Below are positions 1-8,248 of a DNA stretch of 35,430 nucleotides, piece after piece (position 1 is the stretch's first letter; each line of letters begins with the position of its first letter). The notes under the pieces are model-generated. The model made no database searches, had not been told where the DNA came from, and saw nothing but the letters and a program-made list of their open reading frames with translations. The translations under genes and the position numbers were made by a program. Source of the DNA: Deltaproteobacteria bacterium UBA6967 (lineage in GTDB: Bacteria; SAR324; NAC60-12); contig DJYX01000238.1 of the NCBI GenBank assembly GCA_002450295.1, positions 1 through 35,430 of the forward strand, given 5' to 3'.

Positions 1-186
1 GAGAATCTCACTCCACAGGCCAAGCATTACTCAGGAAAGACCTTTACCACACAAATCGAATCCCTCAACTGCATAATCAGGCATTATTTTGCCAGGCACC
101 ATCGTAAAATGCTTTGCTACAGCAAATCAGAAACGATGTTTGAAGTTTCTTTGAAACTACTTATCCAGAAGATAAAAAACTCTTAA
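1..186 (+). mobile_element. IS1-family transposase, C-terminal fragment (cut by window edge)
   Basis: Frame 1 is open from the first base to the TAA at 184-186, giving 61 residues. The peptide contains TTQIESLNCIIRHYFARHHR followed by KMLCYSKSETM and SLKLLIQK. The pattern of an IES.N..IR.YFAR.HRK stretch, then CYSKS, then a short helix to the stop, matches the C-terminus of IS1-family (InsB-type) transposases. The family carries a DDE catalytic core, but only the segment after it lies in the window, so intactness cannot be judged. No convincing right terminal inverted repeat was found in 187-314. The next gene starts about 130 bases downstream, so an outward promoter effect is possible but unproven. 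Confidence 0.75.
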
Positions 187-314
187 GTACTAACGCCAGA
201 AAATGAACTCCCCTGTAGAGACGATTTTATAATCCTTCTTGACCGTAGCTTCTACTTGATTCATAAGTCTGATTTTCTAGTACCATTCCATTCATTGAAT
301 TTTGAGGAGGTCTT

Positions 315-608
315 ATGGCTGTAGTTGAACGCTATTTTTGGGAACCTAATGATCTCGAGGAATTCTTGAGCCTGCACAGAGAAATCTATGATCAACATCT
401 TCGCAAAGCTGGGGCGTCAGATATGACCCTTTGGCAGGATCGCTCAAATTGGAAGTTGTATGTTGCAGAGGTGTGGTTTGAAAGCTTTGCGGCTTTAGAT
501 AACTGGGAAGCGTATTTTAAAACAGAAGAAGGGAAAGACATTGGTGCTCGAGTTAATGCCGCAGCTCAGATCATTGAGCGGTTACAGTATACAAGCGTTG
601 ATTACTAA
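315..608 (+). CDS. small protein, possibly dimeric alpha/beta-barrel (ABM-like) fold
   Basis: The 97-residue product begins at an ATG preceded by a strong GAGGAGGT ribosome binding site at about 304-311. It has no signal peptide or membrane segment. It is rich in aromatic residues (YFWEP, LWQD, NWKLYVAEVWFES, NWEAYF). Its strand-helix-strand-strand-helix-strand look recalls small ferredoxin-like alpha/beta-barrel proteins (antibiotic biosynthesis monooxygenase, NIPSNAP and EthD types), which sit beside catabolic enzymes. No catalytic motif is identifiable. The amidohydrolase gene follows 56 bases downstream on the same strand, so the two are probably co-transcribed and this may act on the same compound or bind it. 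The fold is inference from sequence texture; the gene itself is well supported. Confidence 0.75.
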   Translation: MAVVERYFWEPNDLEEFLSLHREIYDQHLRKAGASDMTLWQDRSNWKLYVAEVWFESFAALDNWEAYFKTEEGKDIGARVNAAAQIIERLQYTSVDY

Positions 609-664
609 TCTGTATTTTTGATTGCTCCAGGCACATGAGTAAATTGATCTGAGTAAGGGGATTC

Positions 665-1663
665 ATGACGAAGATTTTGGATGATCGTTATTTGGAAGAA
701 TGGCTAGCTCAAGAAGAGCCAGAAGACGTATTGGATCCAGAATTACCAATTGTTGATCCTCATCATCATCTTTGGGATCTGCGTAAAATCACCTTCCAAC
801 CACACAGAGATTTTTTACAGAAGGTGTATCTGACTGAAGAATTTGCCAATGAAATTCTGACATCTGGCCATAAAATCACCCACACAGTGTTTGCGCAGTG
901 TGCTGCTTTCTACAGAAAAGAAGGCCCAGAAGAGTTGAAAGCTGTTGGAGAGGTTGAATTTGCGAATGGTGTTGCGGCAATGAGTGCTTCAGGACTCTAT
1001 GGGGATACCCAGATCTGTGCTGGAATTTTCAGTTATGCTGATTTGAGTTTGGGTAAGAAGGTTAAAAGCGTCCTGGAATCTTTACAAATGGCTTCTCCAA
1101 ATTTTCGGGGCATCCGAAGTCCCTTTCCTAGTGATTTGAATTCGGAATTTCTGGACGGATTCAAAGTCTTGGGAGAAATGAGGCTCACTTATGACAATTA
1201 CTCACCGGACTATAAACGGCTGCCCAAATTGGCTGAATTGGCAGCGATGAATCCAGAAGTGACCATTATTGTAAATCACTTGGGTGGCCGGATTGATCTG
1301 AATGAGCAAGCGTGGAGAGAATGCCTCGAAAAGGTCTCCAAACAAAAAAATGTTTTTTTGAAACTTGGCGGAGCGCAACAGCGAGTGAATGATTGGGAGC
1401 CTACTTTTCACAGAAACCAGCGACCACGGCCGATTAGCTCTGATGAACTCTGTGAGCGGTTGGAGAAACATTATGTGCAGGCGATTGAATTATTTGGAAT
1501 TGAAAGATGTATGTTTGAAAGCAATTTCCCGGTTGATAAAGAGTGTGTTTCCTACAGAACGATCTGGAACTTCTTTAAGAAAATTGCCCATAATTTGAAG
1601 CTGAGTGAAGTTGAGAAAGATCAAATTTTTAGTGGGACTGCAAAATCAGTTTATCAACTCTGA
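665..1663 (+). CDS. amidohydrolase family 2 (metal-dependent hydrolase)
   Basis: The 332-residue cytoplasmic protein has the layout of the Amidohydro_2 TIM-barrel hydrolases. An early metal-binding HHH sits at about 33-35 (DPHHHLWD), a barrel histidine in VNHLGG at about 204-208, and a late FESNFPVD at about 284-291, where the family places its final acidic residue. The length is normal for this family, which includes decarboxylases and lactone hydrolases acting on carboxylated rings or sugar-derived lactones. The actual substrate cannot be read from the sequence. The start is an ATG with AAGGGG upstream. It follows a small ABM-like gene in the same direction, which suggests a two-gene catabolic unit. 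Confidence 0.88.
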   Translation: MTKILDDRYLEEWLAQEEPEDVLDPELPIVDPHHHLWDLRKITFQPHRDFLQKVYLTEEFANEILTSGHKITHTVFAQCAAFYRKEGPEELKAVGEVEFANGVAAMSASGLYGDTQICAGIFSYADLSLGKKVKSVLESLQMASPNFRGIRSPFPSDLNSEFLDGFKVLGEMRLTYDNYSPDYKRLPKLAELAAMNPEVTIIVNHLGGRIDLNEQAWRECLEKVSKQKNVFLKLGGAQQRVNDWEPTFHRNQRPRPISSDELCERLEKHYVQAIELFGIERCMFESNFPVDKECVSYRTIWNFFKKIAHNLKLSEVEKDQIFSGTAKSVYQL

Positions 1664-1730
1664 TTGTCTCTCGTTATTTCAATAAATCTCAGAGTTAGGT
1701 TTGTTTGAGGGGCTGGTCAGTAAGTAACGA

Positions 1731-2021
1731 TTAGTTATGGAATCTCCTCTGTTTTGGAACGTTTGGTAGTTCTCGATAGACTGTTCTAGGATAAACCGTA
1801 AGATTGACAGGTGTATAGCGATTCTGCTGCATTCTTGCTTCGCGTTGATCTCGAATCGGTTTTGGTTGCTTATTCGTTTGTTGAGATAGAAGAATTATTT
1901 CCTGAATTCTTCTTTGTTTATCTCTAAGTTGCTGTTCAGTCAGATTCAGAGTGCCTCTCTCAACACCAAGTAAAAATATAGAAACGATAATTATTAGTAG
2001 AATTCTTAATTGATTATTCAT
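1731..2021 (-). CDS. small hypothetical protein with N-terminal membrane anchor
   Basis: The 96-residue reading frame starts at an ATG and opens with one hydrophobic segment (about residues 6-19), then a polar, Arg/Gln/Lys-rich tail with several prolines. This looks like a single-pass anchored or exported protein, but no known domain is recognised. No good Shine-Dalgarno sequence lies in front of the ATG. It occupies an otherwise empty interval on the strand opposite its neighbours, so it is not a shadow of another gene. It could still be a chance reading frame in AT-rich sequence. Confidence 0.42.
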   Translation of the reverse strand: MNNQLRILLIIIVSIFLLGVERGTLNLTEQQLRDKQRRIQEIILLSQQTNKQPKPIRDQREARMQQNRYTPVNLTVYPRTVYRELPNVPKQRRFHN

Positions 2022-2126
2022 GACAACTTATTCTGATCTGTATGAATTACTGATTGAGAATATCTGCTTTAGCTAACATGGAATTATTTTCATAATTGAA
2101 CTTCACTATTGAATTGGAGCCCTTGG

Positions 2127-2513
2127 ATGTCAAGCTATCTTGATTACCAACAGTCAATTATCGAAGAAGGTGTTTTGGAAGCTGCTAAACGAATCGGACT
2201 AGATTCCACAATCTTTGATACTGAGGTGATGTCTCAACACTATGCAGGTCATCAATGGGTTGTTTTTGAGAATTCAGTGGTCGGGACGGTGATCAATGCA
2301 ATTCCTCCCCTCAATCAGTCAGCGACAATTCCCTGGGAAGAGTGGTTTGTCATGGATGGAGAATTGCGTCACCATATTCTCTTCACCGAAAAGAACGAGA
2401 GCAGTACGATGACTTGGCAAGGACCAATGGATGACGAAGATCATCCAAAGCCAGTTTTGGGGAAACTTTGGCACGTCCACAATGCCGAACCCACACCCTA
2501 TCTCCTACCTTAA
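2127..2513 (+). CDS. hypothetical protein, unrecognised
   Basis: The 128-residue product is read from the ATG at 2127, which has a GGAG at 2116-2119 seven bases upstream. An in-frame TTG at 2109 would add six residues but has no ribosome binding site. The protein has no signal peptide or membrane segment and is acidic with many Trp, His and Pro residues (HYAGHQWVVF, IPWEEWFVMDGELRHH, LGKLWHVH). The spacing of histidines and acidic residues could suit a small metal-binding or beta-sandwich protein, but no family is recognised. It stands alone between a minus-strand small gene and the MFS transporter region. Confidence 0.6.
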   Translation: MSSYLDYQQSIIEEGVLEAAKRIGLDSTIFDTEVMSQHYAGHQWVVFENSVVGTVINAIPPLNQSATIPWEEWFVMDGELRHHILFTEKNESSTMTWQGPMDDEDHPKPVLGKLWHVHNAEPTPYLLP

Positions 2514-2732
2514 GAAAAGCTCCCTCTTAGTCATAGCTATCCACTTCGGATGAAACTGTAAAGAAATTTAAATTCAAATACTTAGATGTAGTTGCATAGT
2601 ATTCTGATCAGCAAATTCATCAGCGTAGAATTTTAATTTCAAAAACCTAATAGACAAAGCAGGATTTTTTCGTCGAGTTGTGCGAGAGAATTAACATCTC
2701 ACCTTTTCTGTTTGTTCTACCTCGACGATTTC

Positions 2733-4204
2733 ATGGAAACCATCACAAGACGAGGCCTGAAGTTCTCTCTATGGGAAGGGGCCTCAGCGTCTGTTCATAT
2801 GACGCTGACTTCTGGGGCATTCCTTACTGGATATGCCCTCTTGCTGGGAGCCAATGACTTTGAACTGTCATTGCTCCTGGCTCTGCCGATGCTGATGCAG
2901 GGCATGCAACTTCCCGGAGCCTATTTTATCGAACGTTCCGGACACCGGAAAACCCTGACTCGCTGGGGCGCTGGAATTTCGCGTCTGCTTTGGCTACCGA
3001 TGGTATTGTTGCCACTTCTGCTTCCTGACTGGCCACACATCGGTTTTTTCTGGTGCTCTTCACACTAGCGCATCTATTGATGCAGCTGGGAGTTCCTGGG
3101 TGGATTACTTGGATGGCAGACCTAGTTCCAAGGCAAATTCGTGGGCGCTATTTCAGTCAAAGAAATCGCTTTGCAGGTGGGTTTGCTATTGGTGTGAGTT
3201 TGTTGGGCGGAATCGTTCTGGATTTTTTCCGAGAGAAGGACTCTGCCTATGATGGCTATCTTGTGCTTTTTCTGTTGGCCTGTACCGCAGGACTAGCTGC
3301 TTTTTTCTTTCTAGGGAAACAGCCGGAACCCCCTCAAGCAGATCCACAGCCACTACCCCCTCTTAGCACCTATCTCAGCAGGCCTTTTCAGAACAAGAAC
3401 TACCGCAGAATTCTCGCTTTTTACTTGGCGCTTCTCTTTCCAGTTGGAATTTCAGCTCCTTACTTCTCTGCACACCTGATCAAGGTCCTTGAATGGGATT
3501 TCCGTCTAGTTGCAGCAACTTCCATTGGGACTTCGATTGTCTCGCTGATTGTGGAGCCAATCTGGGGGAAATTGGTTGATCGACATGGACATCGACCAGT
3601 TTTGATTCTTTGTACAATCGGAATCACTCACCTACCCATCTATTATGCTTTTGGGCCTTACGATCTGTACTGGCCGTTTTTTGCGAATGCCTTGCTGGCA
3701 GGAGCATTCTGGCCGGGGTTGAACCTCGCAATGTTTGGGTTGTTGCTGGAAACAACTCCTCAGGAAGGCAAAGCCGGATTCTTGGCAGTCCAGGCTACTT
3801 TGAATGGCTTCATGAACTTCCTGGCTTCAGGCCTTGGAGGGATTCTCGCTCTCTGGCTGGCGTCAGTTCATTTCGAATGGAACGGTTTACTCTTCAATAA
3901 CTATCAAATCCTCTTTTTTCTCAGTGCTATGCTGAGAGTCCCGAGTCTCTTACTCCTGCTAAGGATCTCTGAGCCAACGGCTACGAGAACCTATGTGCTG
4001 GTTCGGCGTGCTTTCATTCCACTTGATCGAACCATCTCTTTTGGCCGCCACATTCTTGCCATCCCAAAAGGCAAAGCTTCACACATTAAGGAAAATAAGA
4101 ACTTCTCAGACTCCTTTGCGGGCCAGATTTCAACGGGTAGCGTCATATCCCCAGATCGCCAAGCAGAGCAGGATCAAACCAGAAGTTCAGACCCAGATCA
4201 ATGA
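2733..4204 (+). pseudogene. MFS transporter gene split by a -1 frameshift at a T6 run
   Basis: Two overlapping frames encode consecutive parts of one major-facilitator transporter. The first runs from the ATG at 2733 to the TAG at 3066-3068 and supplies the first membrane segments and the loop IERSGHRKTL. The second, open from at least 3053 to 4204, continues with GVPGWITWMADLVP, the cytoplasmic loop IRGRYFSQRNR and about eight further membrane segments, including VDRHGHRP. Adding one T to the run at 3044-3049, or slipping back one base there, joins them as IGFFLVLFTLAHLL, a sensible membrane helix. The final ~65 residues are polar. An in-frame TTG at 2712 is an unlikely start. Real mutation, sequencing error and programmed frameshifting all remain possible. 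Transport substrate is unknown. Confidence 0.8.
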
Positions 4205-4335
4205 CACACCATTGGGATGTATATTGAAAGAAGCTTATCATTTGAAGATCGAAGGATACGAAGTGAGGTTGGAGGAATGCCTCAAAACTATCGAAGAAGC
4301 TGGAAAATATTTTGCCAACCCTAGTAGCAGAAAGC

Positions 4336-5229
4336 TTAATGCGATGTTCCTGTCTGACGAAAAGCGATCAAGATTCCAATCATGACCAAAGCACCTCCAG
4401 TTAATTCAAAAGCACTCAACATGCGACCGAAGATCAGAAATTCAAAAATCAGTGTCAAGACTGGGCTAAAGGTGATCGCGGTCATTGCTTTGGCGATAGT
4501 AAAATAACGTAGGGAATAGGTATAAGCCATCCGTCCTAGAAACGGTCCGAAGAAAGCTGCCATTCCTAACCAAACCCAGCCCTCTAAAGTGAGCAAACTG
4601 ACTTCCACAGCCAGTCCCGGTAAAGTCAGTAAGATCAGAACAGCCAAGCTCAGTCGGAGCACGTTGAGTACCTGGGGATCTACCTCCTGAATGATTGACT
4701 TCGAGAGAACCTGGATTGAAGCGAAACAGCCAGCAGTAGACAACGCCCAGAGTACGGTCTCCCAATCATCTAAATTGATCGTCAGGGCGTCACCGCGCAT
4801 TAACAGAATGCCGCTCAACACAACCGCTACTGCCATCCAAACACGGAGTCCTACAGGTTCATGCAGAAAGACCCAGCCTAGAATCATCGCAATGATGATC
4901 TCAACTCTAGAAATGACATTGAACATTGTTGCTGAACTGCCTGCAATTGCCTGACAGATGGAGTAATTTGCCACCACTCCCAGGAAAGCCACAGCAATAA
5001 TCACAATGATATTTTTCGGTCGGAAATTAGCTTTTCTGCGTAAATGCCAGGCTCCAGGAATTGAGAAGAGCAGTGCCCAGAAGAAGATTCCTACGACGGC
5101 TACCATCGGGGTGATCGACTGCATGGCCTTGGCGTAAGGTAGAGGAAAACAACCCGTAGCAAAAATCGCGACCAACAGAAAAAACATCCCTCGGCTCCGG
5201 GGATCAGCCTGAATTGCTAGCACATTCAC
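4336..5229 (-). CDS. EamA/DMT-family transporter
   Basis: The 297-residue integral membrane protein has about ten hydrophobic segments in two similar halves. That is the usual layout of EamA drug/metabolite transporters, which export amino acids and other small metabolites across the inner membrane. The second half carries a typical terminal stretch (FSPVLTLIFEFLIFGR then GGALVMIGILIAF). The start is a GTG whose last bases overlap the stop of the amino-acid permease gene (GTGA, 5226-5229), so the two are translationally coupled. That pairing suggests handling of the same or related amino compounds, one gene importing and the other exporting. The downstream end faces the MFS gene tail to tail. 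Confidence 0.87.
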   Translation of the reverse strand: MNVLAIQADPRSRGMFFLLVAIFATGCFPLPYAKAMQSITPMVAVVGIFFWALLFSIPGAWHLRRKANFRPKNIIVIIAVAFLGVVANYSICQAIAGSSATMFNVISRVEIIIAMILGWVFLHEPVGLRVWMAVAVVLSGILLMRGDALTINLDDWETVLWALSTAGCFASIQVLSKSIIQEVDPQVLNVLRLSLAVLILLTLPGLAVEVSLLTLEGWVWLGMAAFFGPFLGRMAYTYSLRYFTIAKAMTAITFSPVLTLIFEFLIFGRMLSAFELTGGALVMIGILIAFRQTGTSH

Positions 5230-5981
5230 ACAGCCTCAGATTTACTAAGCCTGCGTTCCAGCCAACGAACCCCCATTGAAACCAAAACAATCAACACAAA
5301 GTACTCAAGCACCAAAAACGTGTAGATTTCCAGAGGCCGGTACTGGCTTACAACCAATTCATTTGCGCGTCGTGTCAGTTCAGTCATGCCAATCACAGAG
5401 ACCAATGAAGACATCTTGATCATGTACACAAATTGATTGCCAATTGCTGGCAGCACCCTTCGCAAGGCTTGAGGCAAAATGATCAGGCGCATTTTTGAAC
5501 TGTAGCGCAGTCCCAATGACTCCGCAGCGTCGTGTTGTCCTTTCTCGATGGATTGAATCCCAGCTCGAAAGATTTCCGCTTCAAAGGCGCTATCACAGAA
5601 AGCGAGGGCCAGCATGCCTGCCCAGAAAGTATTGAGTGAGATGCCACTCATTACCGGTAACCCATAGTAGACCCAAAGAATCATTACCAGTACCGGAACT
5701 GAGCGTAGAGCTTCGACATAGGTGCGATTGATCGCTCGGGCCCAGGGACGCTTTGAGAGTCCTGGCAAAACAACGATCAAGCCCAGTATAATTGACAAAA
5801 CAATTGAACTGACTGCTAACAGCATCGTGTCCGCAAGGCCACTCAGTAAAAAAAGTAAGTTGGTCTGTCCTTGAGGATGAGTAGGCGAGATGACATACCA
5901 AGCCCAGGTGTAGCTACCACTACATCCAGTCAGGTTGAGCAGAACGATGCCCAACAATCCTAAACAAAAAATTCGTTTCAC
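5226..5981 (-). CDS. polar amino-acid ABC transporter permease
   Basis: The 251-residue inner-membrane permease belongs to the His/Glu/Gln/Arg/opine family. The EAA loop that docks the ATPase is clear (DAAESLGLRYSSKMRLIILP, then QALRRVLPAIGNQ). About five membrane segments follow a hydrophobic N-terminus. The N-terminus is odd: MKRIFCLGLLGIVLLNLTGC ends like a lipoprotein lipobox, with Cys at residue 20, before SGSYTWAWY. The start is a GTG with TAGGAA about ten bases upstream. The gene is divergent from the periplasmic binding protein at 6165, with a 183-base shared control region, and its stop overlaps the EamA start. No ATPase gene of this transporter lies nearby. Confidence 0.88.
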   Translation of the reverse strand: MKRIFCLGLLGIVLLNLTGCSGSYTWAWYVISPTHPQGQTNLLFLLSGLADTMLLAVSSIVLSIILGLIVVLPGLSKRPWARAINRTYVEALRSVPVLVMILWVYYGLPVMSGISLNTFWAGMLALAFCDSAFEAEIFRAGIQSIEKGQHDAAESLGLRYSSKMRLIILPQALRRVLPAIGNQFVYMIKMSSLVSVIGMTELTRRANELVVSQYRPLEIYTFLVLEYFVLIVLVSMGVRWLERRLSKSEAV

Positions 5982-6164
5982 AATCAGATGATTTCCTAAG
6001 AAGAGGAATAATTTATCAGGAGGGAATTCACTGCGATTTGACCTTGTGGGATCGAACTTCTAGAGTGAAGTGGTCGTTTCAGAGAGGCTGTATCGACACT
6101 TAAGTACTTTAGCTTTCAATTGCGGAGACCTGCAAGCCGCAGAGACCTTACTTGGAGAGATCGG

Positions 6165-6947
6165 ATGAAGAAGCATATTTCCAGGGCACTGATTGCCCTA
6201 AGTTGCCTGTTCCTGTTGGCTTCGCCCCTTCAGGCACAACAGTCACGCCTGGATAGTATCAAGGCAGACGGAGTTCTTCGCGTGGGAACACCTGGGAATT
6301 GGAAGCCAATGAGTTTTCGAGATCCTGCTTCAAATCAATACGTAGGATTTGATGTGGATTTGGTGACTAAGTTAGCCGAAGACATGGGAGTCAAAGTAGA
6401 ATTTGTACCCACAGACTGGAAAAGCATCGCAATCGCCGTTGCGGACAAATACGACATTTCGACAAGCGCTTCTCTCAGTCCAGCGCGTGCGTTGGTTGCT
6501 GGTTACACGAATCCTTACTTCCGAGTTGCTGATGTGCCCTTGGTCAGTCAGCGGAATGTCGACAAATTCAAGGATTGGGATGATCTTAATAAAGCAGGTG
6601 TGACGATTGCGGTAACTCTGGGCACCGTTCAGGAACAACGCGCTGCAGCACTCTTCCCCAATGCGACTATTCGCAAGGTCGAAGAGCCTGCTCGAGACTG
6701 GCAGGAGGTTATCTCAGGCAGAGCAGATGCTTCAATGACGAGCAATACAGAAGCTGGTAACTTGGCTTCACAGTATCCTGAGTTAAGTGTAGTACCTGTC
6801 ACAACTGCAAAGAACCCAACCCCCATTGCTATGTTGGTTCCTCGTGGCGATCAACAGTGGATTAACTTTGTCAATCACTGGATTCGCTTGCAAAATGAAC
6901 GCGGCTTCTTTGAGGAACTGAAAGCCAAGTGGTCCTTGGTCGACTGA
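6165..6947 (+). CDS. amino-acid ABC transporter periplasmic binding protein (SBP family 3)
   Basis: The 260-residue product starts at the ATG at 6165 with GGAG about ten bases upstream. The longer in-frame TTG start at 6120 would bury the signal peptide and is rejected. A classic signal peptide (MKKHISRALIAL..., ending SPLQAQQ) directs it to the periplasm. The mature part begins with the family signature (LRVGTPGNWKPMSF, then YVGFDVDLVTKLAEDMGVKVEFV) and contains the two-lobe ligand-binding layout, including ISTSASLSPARAL and the lobe-2 segment VTLGTVQEQRAAALFP. It would capture an amino acid or similar charged metabolite and pass it to the divergent permease. Ligand identity cannot be told. 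Confidence 0.9.
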   Translation: MKKHISRALIALSCLFLLASPLQAQQSRLDSIKADGVLRVGTPGNWKPMSFRDPASNQYVGFDVDLVTKLAEDMGVKVEFVPTDWKSIAIAVADKYDISTSASLSPARALVAGYTNPYFRVADVPLVSQRNVDKFKDWDDLNKAGVTIAVTLGTVQEQRAAALFPNATIRKVEEPARDWQEVISGRADASMTSNTEAGNLASQYPELSVVPVTTAKNPTPIAMLVPRGDQQWINFVNHWIRLQNERGFFEELKAKWSLVD

Positions 6948-6958
6948 AATATTCCTCC

Positions 6959-7005
6959 AAAAAAGTGGGAGCACATCAACCTGTGCTTCCACACTACCAC
7001 TTTTT
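6959..7005 (+). terminator. rho-independent terminator after the binding-protein gene
   Basis: Twelve bases past the stop codon, AAAAAGTGG (6960-6968) pairs perfectly with CCACTTTTT (6997-7005). A second, nested stem AGCACA/TGTGCT (6970-6975 with 6982-6987) lies inside. The right arm ends in five T residues. This would end the monocistronic binding-protein transcript. Confidence 0.72.
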
Positions 7006-7251
7006 GCGATAAATTTTTCTTCCGTCAAGGTAGAAGCTCGTCTGCGAATAATCTCCCTCCAAATGCTCATCGTGTTTTCGGCTTAATGTTAAGAGTAAGA
7101 TTTTCAGAGCTTGGACTGGTTGCACCCAGTTAGTCATCAAAAAACACCGCAGGCTCGAATAGAAAAGAACTCATTTGACGGTTACAGCCAGATCTGGCAA
7201 AGCCAGTCAAACGGATCTCAATCATCTACACTTGAATGAAAGGAAATTCAT
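7006..7251. other. intergenic region before the carbonic anhydrase gene
   Basis: This is the rest of the 304-base gap between the binding-protein gene and the carbonic anhydrase gene. Apart from the ribosome binding site AAGGAAA just before the ATG at 7252, I see no convincing promoter, repeat or coding sequence. Confidence 0.4.
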
Positions 7252-7863
7252 ATGCTTACAGCCCAAGAGGCGCTGACACGGTTGCAGGAAGGCAACAAGC
7301 GTTTTGTGGAAGGAAAATCGACTTATAATACCAATGATACACGGCGCCGAAATGAATTAGTGGATGGTCAAACGCCCTTTGCTATCATTTTAGGTTGCTC
7401 AGATTCAAGAGTTCCCGCCGAGATTGTCTTCGATCAGGGACTTGGGGATCTATTTGTGATTCGAATCGCTGGAAATATTGTTGCCCCTTCCCAGATAGGT
7501 AGTATTGAGTTTGCGGTAGAGACCTTTCAGACTCCCTTAGTCGTCGTGCTAGGGCATACACGCTGTGGAGCTGTCGCAGCAACGTTGAATCAAATTCGTC
7601 AACCCCAGGCCAGTCGCTCTCAGCACCTGCGTTCGATTGTGGAGCGTATTCGTCCCGCAGTGGAACCCTTGTCAGAAATTCGGACTGATCTCACTCCCGA
7701 ACAACTGCTTGAACGGGCAATCCGCTCCAACATAAGAATGTCTGTTAATCAGTTACGACATGGATCTTCTTTCTTGGAAGAAATTCATGATAGTGGTTCT
7801 CTTTGGATTGTTGGAGCCGAGTACTCTCTTGAAAGCGGAGAAGTGGATTTTTTCGAGAGCTAA
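7252..7863 (+). CDS. beta-class carbonic anhydrase
   Basis: The 203-residue cytoplasmic enzyme interconverts CO2 and bicarbonate. The zinc ligands of the beta class are all present: Cys49 in LGCSDSRVP, with the Asp51/Arg53 dyad, then His102 and Cys105 in LGHTRCGAV. The conserved IRIAGNIVAP and GSIEFAVE segments lie between them. Length is normal for bacterial members and no signal peptide is seen. It begins at an ATG with AAGGAAA upstream and stands alone. In a carotenoid and proteorhodopsin bearing heterotroph, bicarbonate supply for anaplerotic carboxylation is a plausible role, but that is inference. Confidence 0.95.
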   Translation: MLTAQEALTRLQEGNKRFVEGKSTYNTNDTRRRNELVDGQTPFAIILGCSDSRVPAEIVFDQGLGDLFVIRIAGNIVAPSQIGSIEFAVETFQTPLVVVLGHTRCGAVAATLNQIRQPQASRSQHLRSIVERIRPAVEPLSEIRTDLTPEQLLERAIRSNIRMSVNQLRHGSSFLEEIHDSGSLWIVGAEYSLESGEVDFFES

Positions 7864-8248
7864 CATAAATTTATTTTTGTTTCATTCAAATCATGATGGA
7901 ACCACTGAATTCAAAGCATTTAGTCACAAAAGAAATTAGTCTGAAGTGGGGTTCCAAGAGTTTATGAAAATTTAAAGAACATAATTCTTTAAATAAACCA
8001 ATAACAAAGCAAAGTTAATCTTAAATTGATCGTAAGAGCTAATTTAGTAACTAGCGACAGATATTTTATCGATTTTTGTCATAAAAATAATTTAATTATT
8101 TATTATTTAATTATAACGCTATAAGAATAAAATATAATACAAAGCATCTGATAGATGATAAAAAGCGCGTTGGAATTAAACAACGCAAAGCCATTTTAGT
8201 GGTATTTCGTTGTTTAACTGATTTTTTAATCAATGAAAGGAGAAGGTC
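7864..8248 (+). promoter_or_regulatory. AT-rich leader of the ABC importer operon with candidate -10 and inverted repeat
   Basis: This 385-base gap is very AT-rich. A TATAAT at 8133-8138 is a good -10 candidate, though the sequence 16-17 bases upstream is a poor -35. Downstream of it a perfect 10-base inverted repeat, TTAAACAACG (8176-8185) and CGTTGTTTAA (8208-8217), flanks 22 bases and is followed by GATTTTTTAATC. If the -10 is used, the repeat falls in a 5' leader of about 100 bases. A second imperfect repeat (TGGAACCACT at 7897-7906 with AGTGGGGTTCCA at 7945-7956) follows the carbonic anhydrase gene. AAGGAGA at about 8237 is the ribosome binding site of the next gene. Confidence 0.5.

Noticed and set aside
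3993..4385. Plus-strand frame over the MFS C-terminus, with a coding-like stretch at about 4205-4335
   Set aside because: No ribosome binding site or known domain, and it runs into the end of the EamA gene. It might be the tail of the MFS protein after a second frame change, but nothing supports a join.
6783..7070. 95-residue minus-strand frame across the end of the binding-protein gene
   Set aside because: It crosses the terminator hairpin and is antisense to a clear gene.
8133..8217. Riboswitch in the importer leader
   Set aside because: Only a single stem and a T stretch are visible; there is no conserved multi-helix core of a class I know.
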